Assembly: GCA_950295325.1 (NCBI GenBank)
Contig: OX485809.1
Coordinates: forward strand, 37,885,081-37,949,080
Reading direction: 5' to 3'
Origin: Polytrichum commune
Lineage: Eukaryota > Streptophyta > Polytrichopsida > Polytrichales > Polytrichaceae
DNA length: 64,000 nt
Shown: positions 23,601 through 36,250 of the stretch, one piece after another
Numbering within the stretch: the first letter of the stretch is position 1
How the letters are laid out: every line of letters starts with the position of its first letter
The notes under the pieces: model-generated
The model's database searches: none
The model's input: the letters and a program-made list of their open reading frames with translations, nothing else
Told to the model about the DNA's origin: nothing
Translations under genes and position numbers: made by a program

Positions 23601-24833
23601 TCAGGGCCCAAGGCTCTCATTTGATGGCTCTAAAGTTTCTAAGATTTGGTCTCTCACAACATCTTCTTGCTCTTCTGGGAATAGTAGAAATTCTTCAATG
23701 TTGGGACTGTGAGACACCGTATTTTGGAAGGTCGTGCTTATTCCTTCCACGAAGGAGTTACTAGAAAAAAATGGAGATATGTCTTCCAAAGAATTTTCTC
23801 CACCAAATAAATTAGTCCAATCTTCCAAGACATTTTCTTTGGAATTGGAGCTAGCATGGCTGTCACTAGTATCTAACAAGTCATTTCTGCTCCAATCTTG
23901 ATTCGATGAAGGATACATAAGAACGGCTGAGGTAAGCAGATGTCCTTCCGAGGTTTCCAGATTTTTAAGAGGCTCATATGAGAGTGAGGAGGGCACACCA
24001 ACCGAGGCATATGGTGTGTCGATTCTAGAGAACGTGGTTGAAGACATTGTTGGCCTTGACACGTACTCAAAGGAGTCCATAAAATTGAGTGGTGTACGCA
24101 ACTTGTGGTGTATGGCAACAAGATCATATGCTCGAGCTGCTTCTTCTGGGGTGTCAAAGTTGCCAATCCACATCTTCTTTGAAGCCTTGGAAAGTTTGAT
24201 TTCAGCAATCCAGGGATGCTTTCGTTCAGGGCGCCATCGGACTCCTTTGTACCGTTTCACGGATTCGCCTATTAGTTGTGCCAGTTTGCGGGCCATTTTT
24301 CGCGTCATTGTTCTTTCAGTCACCCATGCTCGTCGACATCTTGTTTTCAGAAATTGGGTTGGACGAAGGTCGAAGAGATCGCATTGAAACAACACTTGCA
24401 TGTCCTCTTGTGTATCATGTAACCAAGTTACATACGTTTTGGTCAGGTTCAAAGAAAAGAAAAAAAACCCTCGCTCTACAATCAAGGAATCCAGCTCCAG
24501 TTTCCCTCCAAACGAATCATGCAGAGCCTCAAACTTACCGCGTTTCCGGAACATACCAGAATCCATGTGAACGCGATGCTGTGGGCTTGAAGTTGGGGCA
24601 AGTTTGTAGTACGGCTCCCCACTTGGGAGCATCTGAAATCTGAAACCTGAATCTTGGTAGTTATGAACGATCAAATCCATGAATAAACTGTAGTTGAACT
24701 TTGTTGTAGCATTTGTGGGGGCAAGCAAAAGAACCACCTTGAAGAAATAAAAGTCCAGTTGTCCGTGAGTAAGGACTTGGACAACACCATTTTTAAGCTT
24801 AGAGCATGTGCGTGTTGCTTTCGTAACCTCCAT
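23601..24833 (-). CDS. AP2/ERF-like transcription factor with an unrecognised N-terminal module (paralog A)
   Basis: This is a single-exon frame of 410 residues, starting at the ATG at 24833. Residues about 193-250 form one AP2 domain: [20 protein letters not shown], then [17 protein letters not shown] and a final LNF. It should bind DNA in the nucleus. The tract between RP and AEI is two residues longer than in typical ERFs (RPWGKF), and the Trp of RPW is replaced by Glu. Residues 1-190 form a compact, non-repetitive region shared with the gene at 56583-57740 (for example YVTWLHD and [20 protein letters not shown]). I know no family for it. The C-terminal 150 residues are Ser/acid-rich ([33 protein letters not shown]), resembling an activation region. 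No intron or frameshift is seen. Confidence 0.82.
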   Translation of the reverse strand: MEVTKATRTCSKLKNGVVQVLTHGQLDFYFFKVVLLLAPTNATTKFNYSLFMDLIVHNYQDSGFRFQMLPSGEPYYKLAPTSSPQHRVHMDSGMFRKRGKFEALHDSFGGKLELDSLIVERGFFFFSLNLTKTYVTWLHDTQEDMQVLFQCDLFDLRPTQFLKTRCRRAWVTERTMTRKMARKLAQLIGESVKRYKGVRWRPERKHPWIAEIKLSKASKKMWIGNFDTPEEAARAYDLVAIHHKLRTPLNFMDSFEYVSRPTMSSTTFSRIDTPYASVGVPSSLSYEPLKNLETSEGHLLTSAVLMYPSSNQDWSRNDLLDTSDSHASSNSKENVLEDWTNLFGGENSLEDISPFFSSNSFVEGISTTFQNTVSHSPNIEEFLLFPEEQEDVVRDQILETLEPSNESLGP

Positions 24834-25099
24834 TATATATTGGTTTTAAGCCACGGTGACCGTAAGATCAACAATCGTATATTTTTCTAAAAGCGACGAA
24901 TGAAGAATAATGCCTACGTTTGCCAACACAAACACCCCACAAACATTGCTCCAGTGGCTGGCTACTGCCTCAATTAAGATACAAATGTTGGCAAATCCAT
25001 AAAATGCTGAGGTCTATGGATAAGGAGATCACAATCTTTTGAGCGTTTTGACTTCGAACCATAGGGACCTGACGTAGACGTGACTAAATTGAACACCAC
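24834..25099. promoter_or_regulatory. Upstream region of AP2-like gene A
   Basis: This is the region directly 5' of the minus-strand gene. A TATATAAT sequence overlaps the ATG (24831-24841), too close to be a TATA box. I see no other motif I would name. Confidence 0.3.
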
Positions 25100-25425
25100 A
25101 ATGATCTGGACACCTATATTCGAGTGGTATGTGGTTAGGTGTGGATATAAGAACTGGCACCACAAAGAAGGGTTTTGATAGAGATTGAACCGGGTGCTCA
25201 AAATGTGCTAGTCATTCTAGGCTCGATAGACAACATGATTGGAGAGACCACTTAATGAACACAAGAATCTTCGCTTTGAGAATGATTAAGATATTCATGA
25301 GTTCCACAAATTATGAGGCAAATGGCTATGGAGACGATTTGGATTTGCTAAGCATCTTGCAATAACTGTGTGTTTGATATTTTATGAGAAGTGCATTCAA
25401 AGAGAAAAGTATCCAGCTCATGCAT
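25100..25425 (+). repeat. Dispersed foldback family copy
   Basis: GGACACCTATATTCGAGTGG, GGTTAGGTGTGGATATAAGA, a GAGATTGAAC run, GGATTTGCTAAGCATCTTGC and GTGTGTTTGATATTTTATGA follow in the same order as at 15.6 and 26.0 kb. Non-coding. Confidence 0.6.
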
Positions 25426-25974
25426 ATCTACATTAAGTCCTCAAATGTTGACACTCTCCCTTGAAGACATGGAGCCCCCTTAAACTCCTCACTTTCTCTC
25501 GTTTAGATTTTAAGCTCATACACACACACCGGTAAACCTTGAGGAATTGCTTCATCAAGAGTATGGGAAAGCACATTTATAATAACCAATCTATATCGAT
25601 AGCCTACTAGGTGGTATGCACCCGCAAGTGGCTTCCTAGCATATCCTCATGTGGGGAGGACGTGATGGCATGATGATGTAAATAACTATTGGACAAGGTC
25701 CTTCATGCCACGGCAATCCTTTGTCATAATATCTCATGTTTGAAAAATGAAAAAAGAAAAATGGACTTGAAATTTGTTTATGTATAAATATTCGGTACCT
25801 ACCACATGGCCATGACTTTAGCCCAACTTGAGATTTGTTTATGTATAAATATTTGCCATCTACAACATGACCATGACTTATTTGCAAGATGTCAATAAGA
25901 AGCCAACAAGCGGTTGTTAGTGTTTTTCAAGGATATTTTTTTCTCAAGCCAAAGTAGACCTGCCTAATTTGGTC
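25426..25974. other. Unassigned sequence with a short tandem duplication
   Basis: Two diverged units of about 60 bp lie at 25764-25882, each with ACTTGA-ATTTGTTTATG, TATAAATATT and CATGACTT. The rest shows no gene. Confidence 0.4.
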
Positions 25975-26340
25975 ACCTGTCTTAGTGAAATACCTATATT
26001 TGAGTGATATGCAATTTGGTGTGGCTCTAAGAATGGATAGCAAAATGATATGTTTTTAAAAGAGATTGGATGACATTCTCAAAGTATGACAAGCATTCTA
26101 ATAAGCATTCAATAGTCAACATGATTGGGGGGGACCTATATGATCATCTAATGAGCATGAGTCTTTCACTTAGATAATGATCAAGATATAACATATAAGC
26201 TCCAATAATAATATGAAATGTGGCTGTGTACTTGATTTTGGACTTGCTAGCCATCTTATTTATTCGCGTCTTTCATATATCCTAGGAGAAATGAGCTACT
26301 CAATAAAAGTAACCATTTAAGACCCATCTTTCTTGGCATC
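25975..26340 (+). repeat. Dispersed foldback family copy
   Basis: Contains TATATTTGAGTGATATGCAA, GGTGTGGCTCTAAGAATGGA, GATTGGATGACATTCTC and AAGTAACCATTTAAGACCCA in family order. It lies 550 bp from the previous copy in the same orientation. Confidence 0.6.
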
Positions 26341-27364
26341 AAATTTTCTTGCACTTGGAACTTAGTAAAGTTCTATATCACCTCAAAGTCATGGTTAAAG
26401 ATTAGGCACCCCTTTCCACCAAGCCTGAAAAACACCCTTTACAACTTTCTTGTATGTCAAGTCTCTAATAAAGGTCTCCACTCATATTTTATAATATACC
26501 TTTGGTACCTAGACACCCCACACATTTAGGGGTCAAGGTGCACTCTAGGTTACATAACCTACCAATGTTGGGCTGATGTATATAGGTGAATATATCCTCT
26601 CAATATTTAGCATCAATCATGTTCTCAAAGAACATTAGCACTCATGGGAATCACAATTGTAAGTGTGTCAAGGTGAGAGAGTCCCTAGGGTGTGCACCTT
26701 TCATAACACGTATGAGTATACGTAGATGGTATTAATTTGAACTTTTCCGTACTACATATATGTATGCTACAGATTTTATAACTCGTAGTTATGTATGTCA
26801 TGTATGGAGGACCTTGACATAATATATAACATTTGTACTTGTATGGTAGTGTCACTTATTGAGGCTCATTTTTTTGGAAATATGGAAGAGGATGAGGGGT
26901 GTGATTATGATCACACATTGATTGACGATTCTAGTGCACAAGGAAATTGTAGTGTTGGATAAGATAATATAACATGTGCAAGGATGTTGTCATAGAGACG
27001 AAATTGATGCAGCTGCAAGTTGAAAATGATTTTCATGAAAGATGTGGAGTTGCAAAGTGCGCTTTGACATGCCTTAGATGTTCTAATTGATGAACATGAA
27101 ACTGTTGAAATGCCCTCTCAATTTAATGTAAAGTCCATTGTGGCTTATCTAGACGTAGGGGAGTCTAGAATTTTCAAGAGTGCACTTGTTAGTTAATTGA
27201 ACAGAAATCCAACTTTATCTAAAGATTGATTGATTCGATTAAGGCGAGCATTTTATATATGAAGCCTAAACTCCTTATTGCTGCAAATAATGATACTATG
27301 TTAAATCTTGGTTGTGATTGTGGAGTATATTTTTTGAACACACATAAGCTCAAAATGTCAAAAA
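26341..27364. other. Unassigned, with decayed coding-like sequence
   Basis: From about 26880 to 27300 the plus strand reads like a broken protein (MEEDEGCDYDHTLIDD; later QFNVKSIVAYLDVGESRIF) with frequent stops. It may belong to the same decayed element as the repeat at 27365-27780. I do not recognise it. Confidence 0.3.
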
Positions 27365-27780
27365 CGTGGTAGACCAAAAAAATTAGCTCCAATTAAGGTT
27401 TGGTTTGTTGGGAGGGTTATAGGATGCGTAACAAATTTGGTAATCATTGGGTGGAGTATAGGTATCTAATTGACTTGATGAACCATCCATCAAACATGAA
27501 GATTGGTTTATGTTGGTATGTAGAAGGAACCAACAATAAGGGACTTACAATCTTATAAATAAGTTGATGATAGATTTAGAAACAATTGCATTAAGTTCCA
27601 TGACATATATTGTAGACTTAGGTGCTTAATTATGAGTTACATCTAGTGGATGGAATAATTCTCAACAACTTTATAATGAATGCTAGTGCTTTACATTATA
27701 CATATAATAGGGGTTCATTATTATTCAAAAGTATATATGTTTATGTATACTTATGGTTTTGACTATATTATCTCTAACAA
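27365..27780 (+). repeat. Dispersed coding-like repeat, copy 2 (no MITE)
   Basis: Colinear with 21830-22545 but without the MITE; the empty insertion point lies near AACAATTGCATTAAG at about 27580. The two copies differ by many substitutions and small indels. Confidence 0.55.
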
Positions 27781-28671
27781 GGTGCCTTTGTGCGCTTGAA
27801 AAACCTTCAATACGTAAATCCAAGAAGTTACTTGATGAAGTGGCATTGAACGATTATTTGGAAAAAAAATTATGTGGATAATCCAAGTGAGCATTTTTTT
27901 GTGAGATTCATTTTCTCTAATAATTGGGCATTGAGAGACCTCCCGATGCATTGCATTGGACCTAAATGTTAGTCACTGCAAGTTGTGCTACAAATTGTAT
28001 GGATAGATTAGGAGGTCTGCCTATACAAATTACACCATTCTAATTTCAATGTATATACAATTTGGCTTCCAAATGTTGTTCTTCAATTCCACTAGCAGTT
28101 GATGATCTGCTTATTGTCCGACTTCTACCAAGAGAATTATATCTACAACTAGACAATTTAGTTAGGGACGATAAAATCAACTCATAAGGTCGTTGTTATC
28201 TGTGTTGATGGCTTGAAAGATCTTCCAAAAGATACAAGTTGGATTTCTATTTGTTGGTCACACTCATGAAGACATAGGTATTGGAAGTCAATAAGACTAG
28301 AGATGAGATTGCACAAGCATTTATACATCCATAAAGGCATTTGAACAATGCTTGGAGTGAGATGATCTCATGCTCTCCTTGCTTTACCTTTTTAAATTTT
28401 CTTCTTTTCATCGGTTTATAAAAACAATATGGGATAACTCTTATCAATCTTCAGACTAGCTTTGTAGCCTTATTCTAACATCATTGTTTTTCATGCCTTT
28501 TTTGTAAGATTTCTATTAACTACAAGCAATCTAATGCTTTACCTTCTACACTCCCACTTTATAAGTAGTCAAAGGCTTCTAAACTCATTTCCTTTGTTAA
28601 TGCTTGATGCCTATCATTTGCAAGTGATTTGGTTAGCACGTCCACTATCATATCCTTCGTTAGACAATTTT
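27781..28671. other. Unassigned intergenic sequence
   Basis: No gene or repeat that I can support. AT-rich, with short chance ORFs only. Confidence 0.3.
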
Positions 28672-29546
28672 CACGGGGAGGTCACTTCCTTTTTAATTAA
28701 TGCATACACATGCACTCTGGACTTTTTTATCGGGGGGCTATTTACCTTGAAAAAAAGATTATAAGGTATAGTATTTTCAAAATAAAGATAATTGCTTGTA
28801 TTTTAATACACCCTATCAGTTATTATAAGTTTTTGGTGGAATCATTTAAAAATACCCTATTTTATTGATATTACATTTTTTTCTTATATTCCAAGTAACC
28901 AATTTTTTTGACTTTACCCAAATTTTTTTTTTCTCGGAGCCCAATTGTTATTCATTTCTTTCTTAAACCGTATTTTATTTCGTAAACCCCATTTTTTTTG
29001 GTTCTGTAAGCGACAATTTTTTTCATAAAGGACATTTCTCTTCTTATAACCATGAATTATGAAGTTCAGCTACAATGCTAAACTCACATGAACTAAATCA
29101 AAACAATAGACCTAAGGCAAAGGCATGCAACTATAGCATTGTCTTAGACTGTGAAATAAAGTCAAACAAAACACCAAAATTTTCCCTTGCGGCATGTGGG
29201 TAGAGACCATTAACTCCACATTCGAACCGTTGGTTCAGTAACGTTCAAGCAAGCCAAACCATCCATCCAAGCAGTTTCAACTGAAAATTGCCTTTTTCCA
29301 TCCACTAGCACATACCCTACCCTAGACCTACTACCCCTAGTAATTATTTCCACGTTATTTTACATATACTGACTAGATAAAGGAGGCCATTATATGTGAT
29401 GTTATTTTACATGTAAACATGTTTCACTATTTTTAAACCCCTTATATTATATGTACATTTTTTGCAAAATTAACCTACAATGAATATATTAGACCCTATT
29501 TTTAATCGCACGTTGTTTCTACAATTTTCACCAATGACCTCCCTGT
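28672..29546. repeat. Candidate G-tipped MITE, about 875 bp
   Basis: The left tip CACGGGGAGGTCACTTC and the right tip (inverse of CAGGGAGGTCATTGG, with an ACGTGCG box further in) resemble the MITE at 36817-37225. Flanks GACAATTTT (28663-28671) and GACAATGCT (29547-29555) match at seven of nine bases. The interior is AT-rich and non-coding. Confidence 0.45.
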
Positions 29547-29589
29547 GACAATGCTTCAAATATATCTCTTGGTTTTCTAGTTTCTCTCT

Positions 29590-31720
29590 AATGAAGTGAT
29601 GTTATACATCGATATGTTTGATGCGAGAATGATGTGTGGGATTCTTTGCAAGTATTATGCATCCTTGGTTATTGCACATTATGGATATTGGTCCTTCTTG
29701 CACGTATCTTTTCATCCACCAAAAGTTGTTTAAGCCAAACCGTTTTCTTCGTGCAATGGCTAGTGGCCATGTACTCCGCCTCCGTTGTAGAAAATTCAAT
29801 GGTTGGTTGTTTCTTGCATTTTCACAAAATGATTCCAACACCAACAAAAAAATACTTACTTTGTGGTGGATCGCCGATCGTTTGCATCTCCAGCCCAATT
29901 CATATTGCAAAATCCTCTCAAGGCAATCTCCTTACCTCCGAGGCATAACTTGAAGTTTAAAATACCCTTCAAATATCTCATGATGCGTTTCATGGCCATC
30001 CAATGCGGTGGAGAAGCCTTCGACATGAATTGGTTCACCATACTCACCGAAAATATAATATTGGTCTTCATACCATCATTGCATACATAAGAAATCCTAC
30101 CCTGGCCTTGTATGGAACACCTTTCATTTTCTTTTGCACATTCCCAAATTTTTCATCTAAAAGCTTTAACTAATTTGAATTCGCATCAAACAGAGTTCCA
30201 ATCGATTTGCATTCTTCCATGTTGAAACGCTTGAGCACCTCCCTAATGTAGCTCCTTTAATTCATGATGATGTTACGGGCTTCTCTATTCTTCTCAAATT
30301 CCCCTTCTACACAATATAATGCAACTCTCCAATATCATTCATTTCAATTTTTTCTCGAGCTCCCATTTGAGCCACTTCAATTAGGTTGCATTGCTTGCCA
30401 ATATGATCAAATTATCCACGTAAAAAATTGTCACGAACAAATACTCACCCATTTGTTTAAAGCACAACGAATGATATGTTTGACTCTTATAAAAACCCTT
30501 GTTGATGACGAACGAGTCGATACGGTAGTATTACGCCCTCAACCATTGCCTAAGCCTGTACAAAACTTTCTTGAGTTTACACACAAGGTGATTCTTCCCG
30601 TCTTGTACAAACCCCTTTGGTTGATCCATATAGATCTCCATTTCCAATATTCCATTCAAAAACGTTGTCTTTGCGTTCATTCAATGGATCTCCCAATCCA
30701 GGTCCACTTTTATTGCGAAAAAATATATCTAAATGGTGATAAATTTGGCCATGGGGCCAAAGATCTTGTTGAAATCTACTCCAGCTATTTGAGAATATTT
30801 TTTTGCTACTAACTGCGTCTTATGCCTAACAATTTCACCTGATGTATCCGTCTTGGTGCGGAACACCCATTTGCACCCTACACTCTTGTGATCATTTGCA
30901 AGGTTGGTCGAATCCCACGTATTGTTGGCCATGAGTGAGTCTGACTCCTCTTGCATTGCAACCTCCCACTTACTCGTATCTTCACATCTCAACGCTTCAT
31001 ACAAATTCAAAGAATCATTTCAAAAATGCCACGTTGGTACATTTTTCGCCGTATTGGGGTAGAATATGATTCTTCCACCACTCTCTAGGTGGGCACCACT
31101 CCCTCTTCGGATATCTTCTATCTTTGCCGAATCTCTAGGTGCGGTCATCATTCTCCATGGATATTTTGATTGTTTCTTCATTTGCAACCAAGTGATCTCC
31201 CACTTGCTCCTCGCGCTCCTCACCGTTATTATATGAAGATGATTTGGAAGATCCGTCGACAACGACCACTATAGGGCCTTCATTATGCCACTTGGACACA
31301 TCTCCAAAATGTTTCCAACGCTCATGCTATCTTTCATAAATACCACGTTTCTATTCTTTATGATTTTTTCAGTTTGCAACTATATTAGCCTATAGGCCTT
31401 AATTCCTTCACAATAATCTAAAAACAAACATTTGGTGCCCTTTGCATCGAGTTTACCCTTCTCTTCATCCGGCACCATTGCGTAGGCAACGCATCTAAAC
31501 ACACATGTGTGGAATGCAAGGCCTCCTCCTGCTTCATGCTTCCTCAGGCGTAATGGAGTCCAACACCCTCGTTGAACATCGTTTTTGTGTGTAAACCGCA
31601 TTGGCCACCGCTTTCATCCAAAATAATTTGTGGAGGTTTTGAGCATGGAGCATGCTCCTTGTCATCTCCATGATGGTGCAATTCGCATGCTCCGCCACTC
31701 CATTTTGAATATTCTTAAAT
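29590..31720 (-). mobile_element. Decayed Ty1/copia retrotransposon
   Basis: Reading on the minus strand, successive fragments are colinear with a copia polyprotein. At 31601-31380 there is the post-integrase block (FHTCVFRCVAYAMVPDEE, then GTKCLFLDYCEG). At 31010-30729 the reverse transcriptase begins (KWEVAMQEE, GCKWVFRTK, HKTQLVAK). At 30071-29856 and 29910-29602 are the end of reverse transcriptase and RNase H (AMKRIMRYLKGI, ISIMCNNQGCIILAKNP, HSRIKHIDV). Frameshifts and stops break it throughout. I see no LTRs and no gag, so it is truncated. Confidence 0.85.
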
Positions 31721-31899
31721 TCTTTGATTTAATTTTTAACCTCTTTTGATATCTTCTAAAATTGTAGTCTAAACTTTTGTTGTTTTTGTTTTGAAGGCCA
31801 CATCAAAGGAAGTAGTTGTTCTTCTTGTAAATGATCTCATTGTTTATTTATATGAATTTCTATTGGTATCCTAGGTCTCCTATTATGACTAGTAGTCTA
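31721..31899. other. Spacer between two decayed retroelements
   Basis: I see nothing specific here. Confidence 0.3.
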
Positions 31900-34260
31900 G
31901 GGTGATTCATGGAGTCAAGTGCATTTTATTCATGTAGGTGAGAGATATGTCTTTGCTTGTATATTTGGCATCTTCAAGGGTGGCAATGTTGGCTTGGATT
32001 TGTCAAGCTATGTTTTTCATTGGTCTAAAATCTTCTTGGATGTGGTGAGAATTTTCTGACATTTGCCAAATGTAGTGAGTAGGGATGTCAATGTGCTTGT
32101 AAAATGTTTTGTAGATAGTGCATGCTAGAGCTATAGGTCTGTAGTTTGTGTTTATAATGGGGTTATTTTTCTTGTATAGGAGGACTGTGGTACTATGTTT
32201 CCATTCCTTTGGTAAAGATTTTGGTGGTAGCATTGGAAGAAAAAAAGGAATATTATGTCACGAAAGTTGTTAGGGAAGGCTTTGAGGATTTCATTAGGGA
32301 TTCCATTAGGCCCCGGTGTCTTTCCTAATGAGAGGTTCTTGACACATGTGTCATATATGATTCTAGTAAATAATGTTGCTAGTTGCACATGTGGTATGGT
32401 GCGTTTTTCTAAGATGAATCCTTTTTTGTGTACCATGGATATTGACAGATTGCACACATACTATCATTAGGGTGGTTTGTGGGCTTTACACATGTGGAGC
32501 CTTGCCTATGGAAGGTCTCTTTTGTGTGTTATATATGATGTGAACAATTATGTATGGGCGGGTTGCTAGGTTTATAACCTTGTCTATGAGGCAGTCAACT
32601 AGTGTGGTGTTTTGTGGGTTGAAGATTGTTTTGTATATTTTTGTTGGTTTATTATCTTCTTCTTTTTAATGCTTTTGTGATTTGCAGTAGTGTGTGGTTT
32701 GATAGGTAGTGATTTTCTTGGTTTCACATTGAGTGGTTTTGACTTTTTCTAATGTCATCTAGCTATTGATGGACCCCTTGGGGATTGTGGGATTGTGGGG
32801 GTGAGGGGATGTGGGAGATGTTTTGTGGGGTTTTGGATGTTTTGTTGTGTGTGCCAATCATGTGGCGTGGGTAGGGTAGTAGTCCTTATAATTTGTTTGA
32901 TGAGGTGGTATGTGTTGAGGTGTTTTGTTTATTATCTTTGTAGTTTGTGTGGTAAAAAACCGCCTTGGTTTTTGGTTTGTGTAGTAAGTTCTAGGGGGGG
33001 AGGGGTTGTGCACGTTTATGTTGCACATTCATTGATAGATTGTATTATGTGGTGGGTTAATTCTTGTACACTAATCCCTTTGTCATGGGGGAGGATTTTG
33101 TTTTCTTTAAGTAGGTTTGTAAGTTGGAGTATCTGTGTAAAAGTTACCTCATTGTATTTGGTCATACATGTGTTCATACAATGAAGAGAGGGGGGGGGGG
33201 GTGATTGGAAAGTAACTAGGAAGTGGCCTGAGTTAAATGGGAGTTGGGTGTTTGTGTGGCATGGTGTTGGTGTAGTGCGTTTTAGATATGTAGAATCCAT
33301 CTATTAGGGTAATGTGTGTGTGATTAGGGCCTCCTTGTCTAGGAAGGTTGGATGTATTGGATATTGGTGATAGCTACAGTCTTTCCATAAATATGTGCCA
33401 TTTTTTATCTTCTTGTGCTGGGGTGGTGGTGGTGGTTTGTTAGATTTGTTAGGAAGAAATCCCAATTAAATCTCCTACAAGAAGTGAGTTGTGTGTGGGA
33501 TATGTATTAAGTGTTTGTTTTATTATTGTTTGTATAATAGGTATTAATGATGTGTCTTCGTCATGTGATAGCATGTAGATGTGGATAAGGAGTATTGGAA
33601 TGAGGGGTTTGTTGGAGACTGTGATGATTTGTACGTACGGAGTTATTCCAACAGGATTGCAATTTTGGTGGTATTTCCGAAGAAGGCTATTGATTTGTGT
33701 ACCCAGGGAGTGCACTATTCAAGTACTGTATTTATACACGTGGGTGCACAAAAGGGGTATTATTTAAAACAAGCATGTACAAAATGTACATACAAGAGAC
33801 ATATTGCTATTAAGCAAGAAGTAGATATACATGAGGCTATAGAAAAATATATGTAAAGTACGCATTTACGCGTTTACGCGTTCAAGTCAGACCTGGACCA
33901 AGAATCATGTGTTTTTTCATCCACTAAGTAACGACTTTATAACTAAAAATCCATGATTTGATATTATACATATAATAGGGCCATATTTTTGCATTTCCAA
34001 ACATTTGTACACATGTTATATACAAGTTCTGTATTTGTTTTTGGACCCTTGGGTATGTATGGAAATGTATTTTGAAGCAATGAGATTTGTAAGTATATTG
34101 CTTGATTTTAGCAAAAATAAAATGTATACAGGGGTATTTTAATAAGGGGCATGCACGCACGTGATGCTTGGTTTTAATGAACAGTGCACTCCCTGAGTTT
34201 GTGTATCACAGTGATGAGGCCTCTTCTAGTATGTGTGTATTGCATATAGGGTCTTCTTAG
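31900..34260 (-). mobile_element. Decayed LINE (non-LTR retrotransposon)
   Basis: On the minus strand the endonuclease comes first. GGLITVIHK at about 34240-34207 continues, after a MITE, as SIAFFGNTTKIAI-like sequence near 33660, then LLIHIYMLSHDEDT (about 33590-33550) and LPFNSGHFLVTFQ (about 33240-33200). The reverse transcriptase follows: GKTPGPNGIPNEILKAFP (about 32330) and LPKEWKHSTTVLLYKK with NTNYRPIALACTIYK (32215-32110). Many stops and frameshifts make it inactive. The catalytic YxDD part of the enzyme is not found here. Confidence 0.8.
33703..34197. repeat. G-tipped MITE inside the LINE endonuclease
   Basis: The ends CCAGGGAGTGCACTATTC and its inverse (GAACAGTGCACTCCCTGAG) are flanked by TTTGTGTAC (33694-33702) and TTTGTGTAT (34198-34206), an eight of nine match. 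CACGTG-containing boxes lie about 40 bp inside both ends. No ORF. The 495-bp unit interrupts a LINE whose reading continues on both sides. Confidence 0.75.
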
Positions 34261-35529
34261 ACATGTTTGGGCATCTAAAGTGTTATTTTACATGGTTTTT
34301 TATGATGGAGATTGTGCAACCATGAATCTTGTGAGTTTGTCTTTGTAAAGTGTGGTGACAATTGCTACTCTAATCAAAGTAACAACCCAAAAGATCGGCC
34401 GGATGGGTGGACTACTCTAATGCCTCCAAGCAATGACCTTCTATCTCCTGCAATCATCCAAATGCATTATATTCATTTGTGCATCACATTCATCTATACA
34501 AACCACCTTAAGATCATCCTAAGTCCATAATTTATACCTCACATAACCGCTCTTCATCCAACCTAATCATCCTAACTTCATCTAAATTTATCCATTATAT
34601 CTAGTACTTGCAATTGTAAAAGGGGGGGGGGAGCTCAAGGTACGTAACTTCCACTAAAGTCCACACCAACCACCTTTGGTTGAGTTGGCCGAGTAATGAA
34701 AAGATTGAGGGTTAAACCACCCTTTCGAGGAATAGTATTTGAATAGTGCCTTGGATATAATAGTTTTTAGAGCCATTGATTGTTAACAATAGGTTGAAAA
34801 GATTTTTTTTAGAATCATCCAAGGCAATTTAATTAACCAGCAAGGGTGAGGGTTAGGGAAAAAATCAAAATAAGGTAGAAGATATTAGTGAAGGACAATC
34901 ATTGTTCAGAGTGTGTTTAGAACTGGAAGTAGGAAGTGTAGATAAGAGTAGAAGGCATAATTCAAATGGGAGGGAGGGAAACATTGTCAAGTGTGAACAA
35001 TGTCTGGAGAAGTTTTGTGTGTGATTATCATATTGAATAAATGAGTGAGATGTTGTCAAAAACCCTAACTATGAGTATATGTACCTAGAGGTAAAGAATA
35101 TCTAGTAGTTGGTGGTGTTTTGATCATTTTGAATGATGTTAGCGATATGGAGGATTTCAAGCTAGCGGTAAGGTCAATCATGCTAACAAGGTGTTGGGTC
35201 TAGAATTATACAGGGTTGTGATACGATTGGAGGTACAGAGTAGTATTTTTATATGTTAAATGGCTTGCAATAGCACCAAATCCTAAATGAGTGTAGGAAA
35301 GGGGCTATCGGTACTTAAGGTTGGAATAGCTAGTTCAATATTCCCAAGAATAATGGGTAACTAGCACTAGAAGGAATGGGGGTCCTTTCTAACATCAAAA
35401 TGACACATAAATGACATTGTTTTGGGACCACCACATATGTCATGAACGTTTGCAGCCACTGTGGAAGTAGTGTCATCCTGGACCAGTCCTATTTTTTAAC
35501 AAATGTCTTGGTTTATGGCCTTTGACTGC
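34261..35529. other. Unassigned intergenic sequence
   Basis: No supportable gene. It contains a run of ten G at about 34621 and AT-rich unique sequence. It may include older decayed LINE sequence, but I could not recognise it. Confidence 0.3.
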
Positions 35530-36250
35530 GACAGTAATTAATGATTTTGACGGCCGTGGTAATTAATGATCTTGATCGCCGCGTACATTAATGATTATGG
35601 GGGAATTGCAGAGGTACATTAATTTAATCTCATTTAATATATCTCTTTACAAGAGATATCCATTAGTAAGTCCACTCCTCACCTCCCGAGCCGAGCCATC
35701 TGTAAAGCACCTAGTTCCAACTGCCTAATTACCTACCTACCAAGGTAGGCTAAGCTAAGGGTGGGGGGGCGAAGGGGTTTGATCCTTGAACCTCTTGGCT
35801 CCCGTGTAGAGGCCTTAGCCACTGAGCCACCATGAAATCCTCACCGAGGAGTTAAAGAGAAAGGTAACCATTACAAAACCCCAGGGGGGAGAGACCGAAA
35901 CGGTCGGCAAGGCCAAACGGGGCCGCTAACTGCCTAAGCACTACAAACAGGAAAAACCGGGCCAAGGGGGCCCGGGGAGTGAGAAAAAGAGGGGGGGGGG
36001 GGGGGAGAAGGAGAAGGGGTGAGTCAGCTCCCAGCCCCCCGAGCGGGAAACCAGAAAGGATGCCTAGCACGCGTTGGCCGCGTGTGAGAAGGTGGGAGGC
36101 GGGAGGCCCTGGGAGCAAAGAGTGGACAAGCTACCACTCAGGGGATGAGGAAGCCGGCCGAGAGAGGAGAGCCAGGGGGTGGCGCTAGAGAAGACCCAGC
36201 GACATAGGCCGTCTGTTACCCACATTAATGATTATGTTAGCCACTGAGCC
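35530..36250 (-). repeat. GC-rich inserted block with a tRNA-like SINE head
   Basis: On the minus strand, TGGCTCAGTGGCTAAGG (about 35832-35813) resembles a polymerase III A box, and GGTTCAAGGATCAAACC (about 35796-35780) a degenerate B box, the layout of a tRNA-derived SINE. The phrase TTAGCCACTGAGCCACC recurs at about 36238-36254. ACATTAATGATTATG occurs at about 35585 and 36222, so the block may be flanked by a 15-bp direct repeat. Three diverged units with TTAATGAT lie at 35530-35600. The GC-rich part (35860-36200) has no convincing ORF. Confidence 0.45.

Noticed and set aside
35774-35834. A tRNA gene on the minus strand
   Set aside because: A-box and B-box-like words are present, but I cannot fold a full acceptor stem and anticodon arm; a SINE head fits better.
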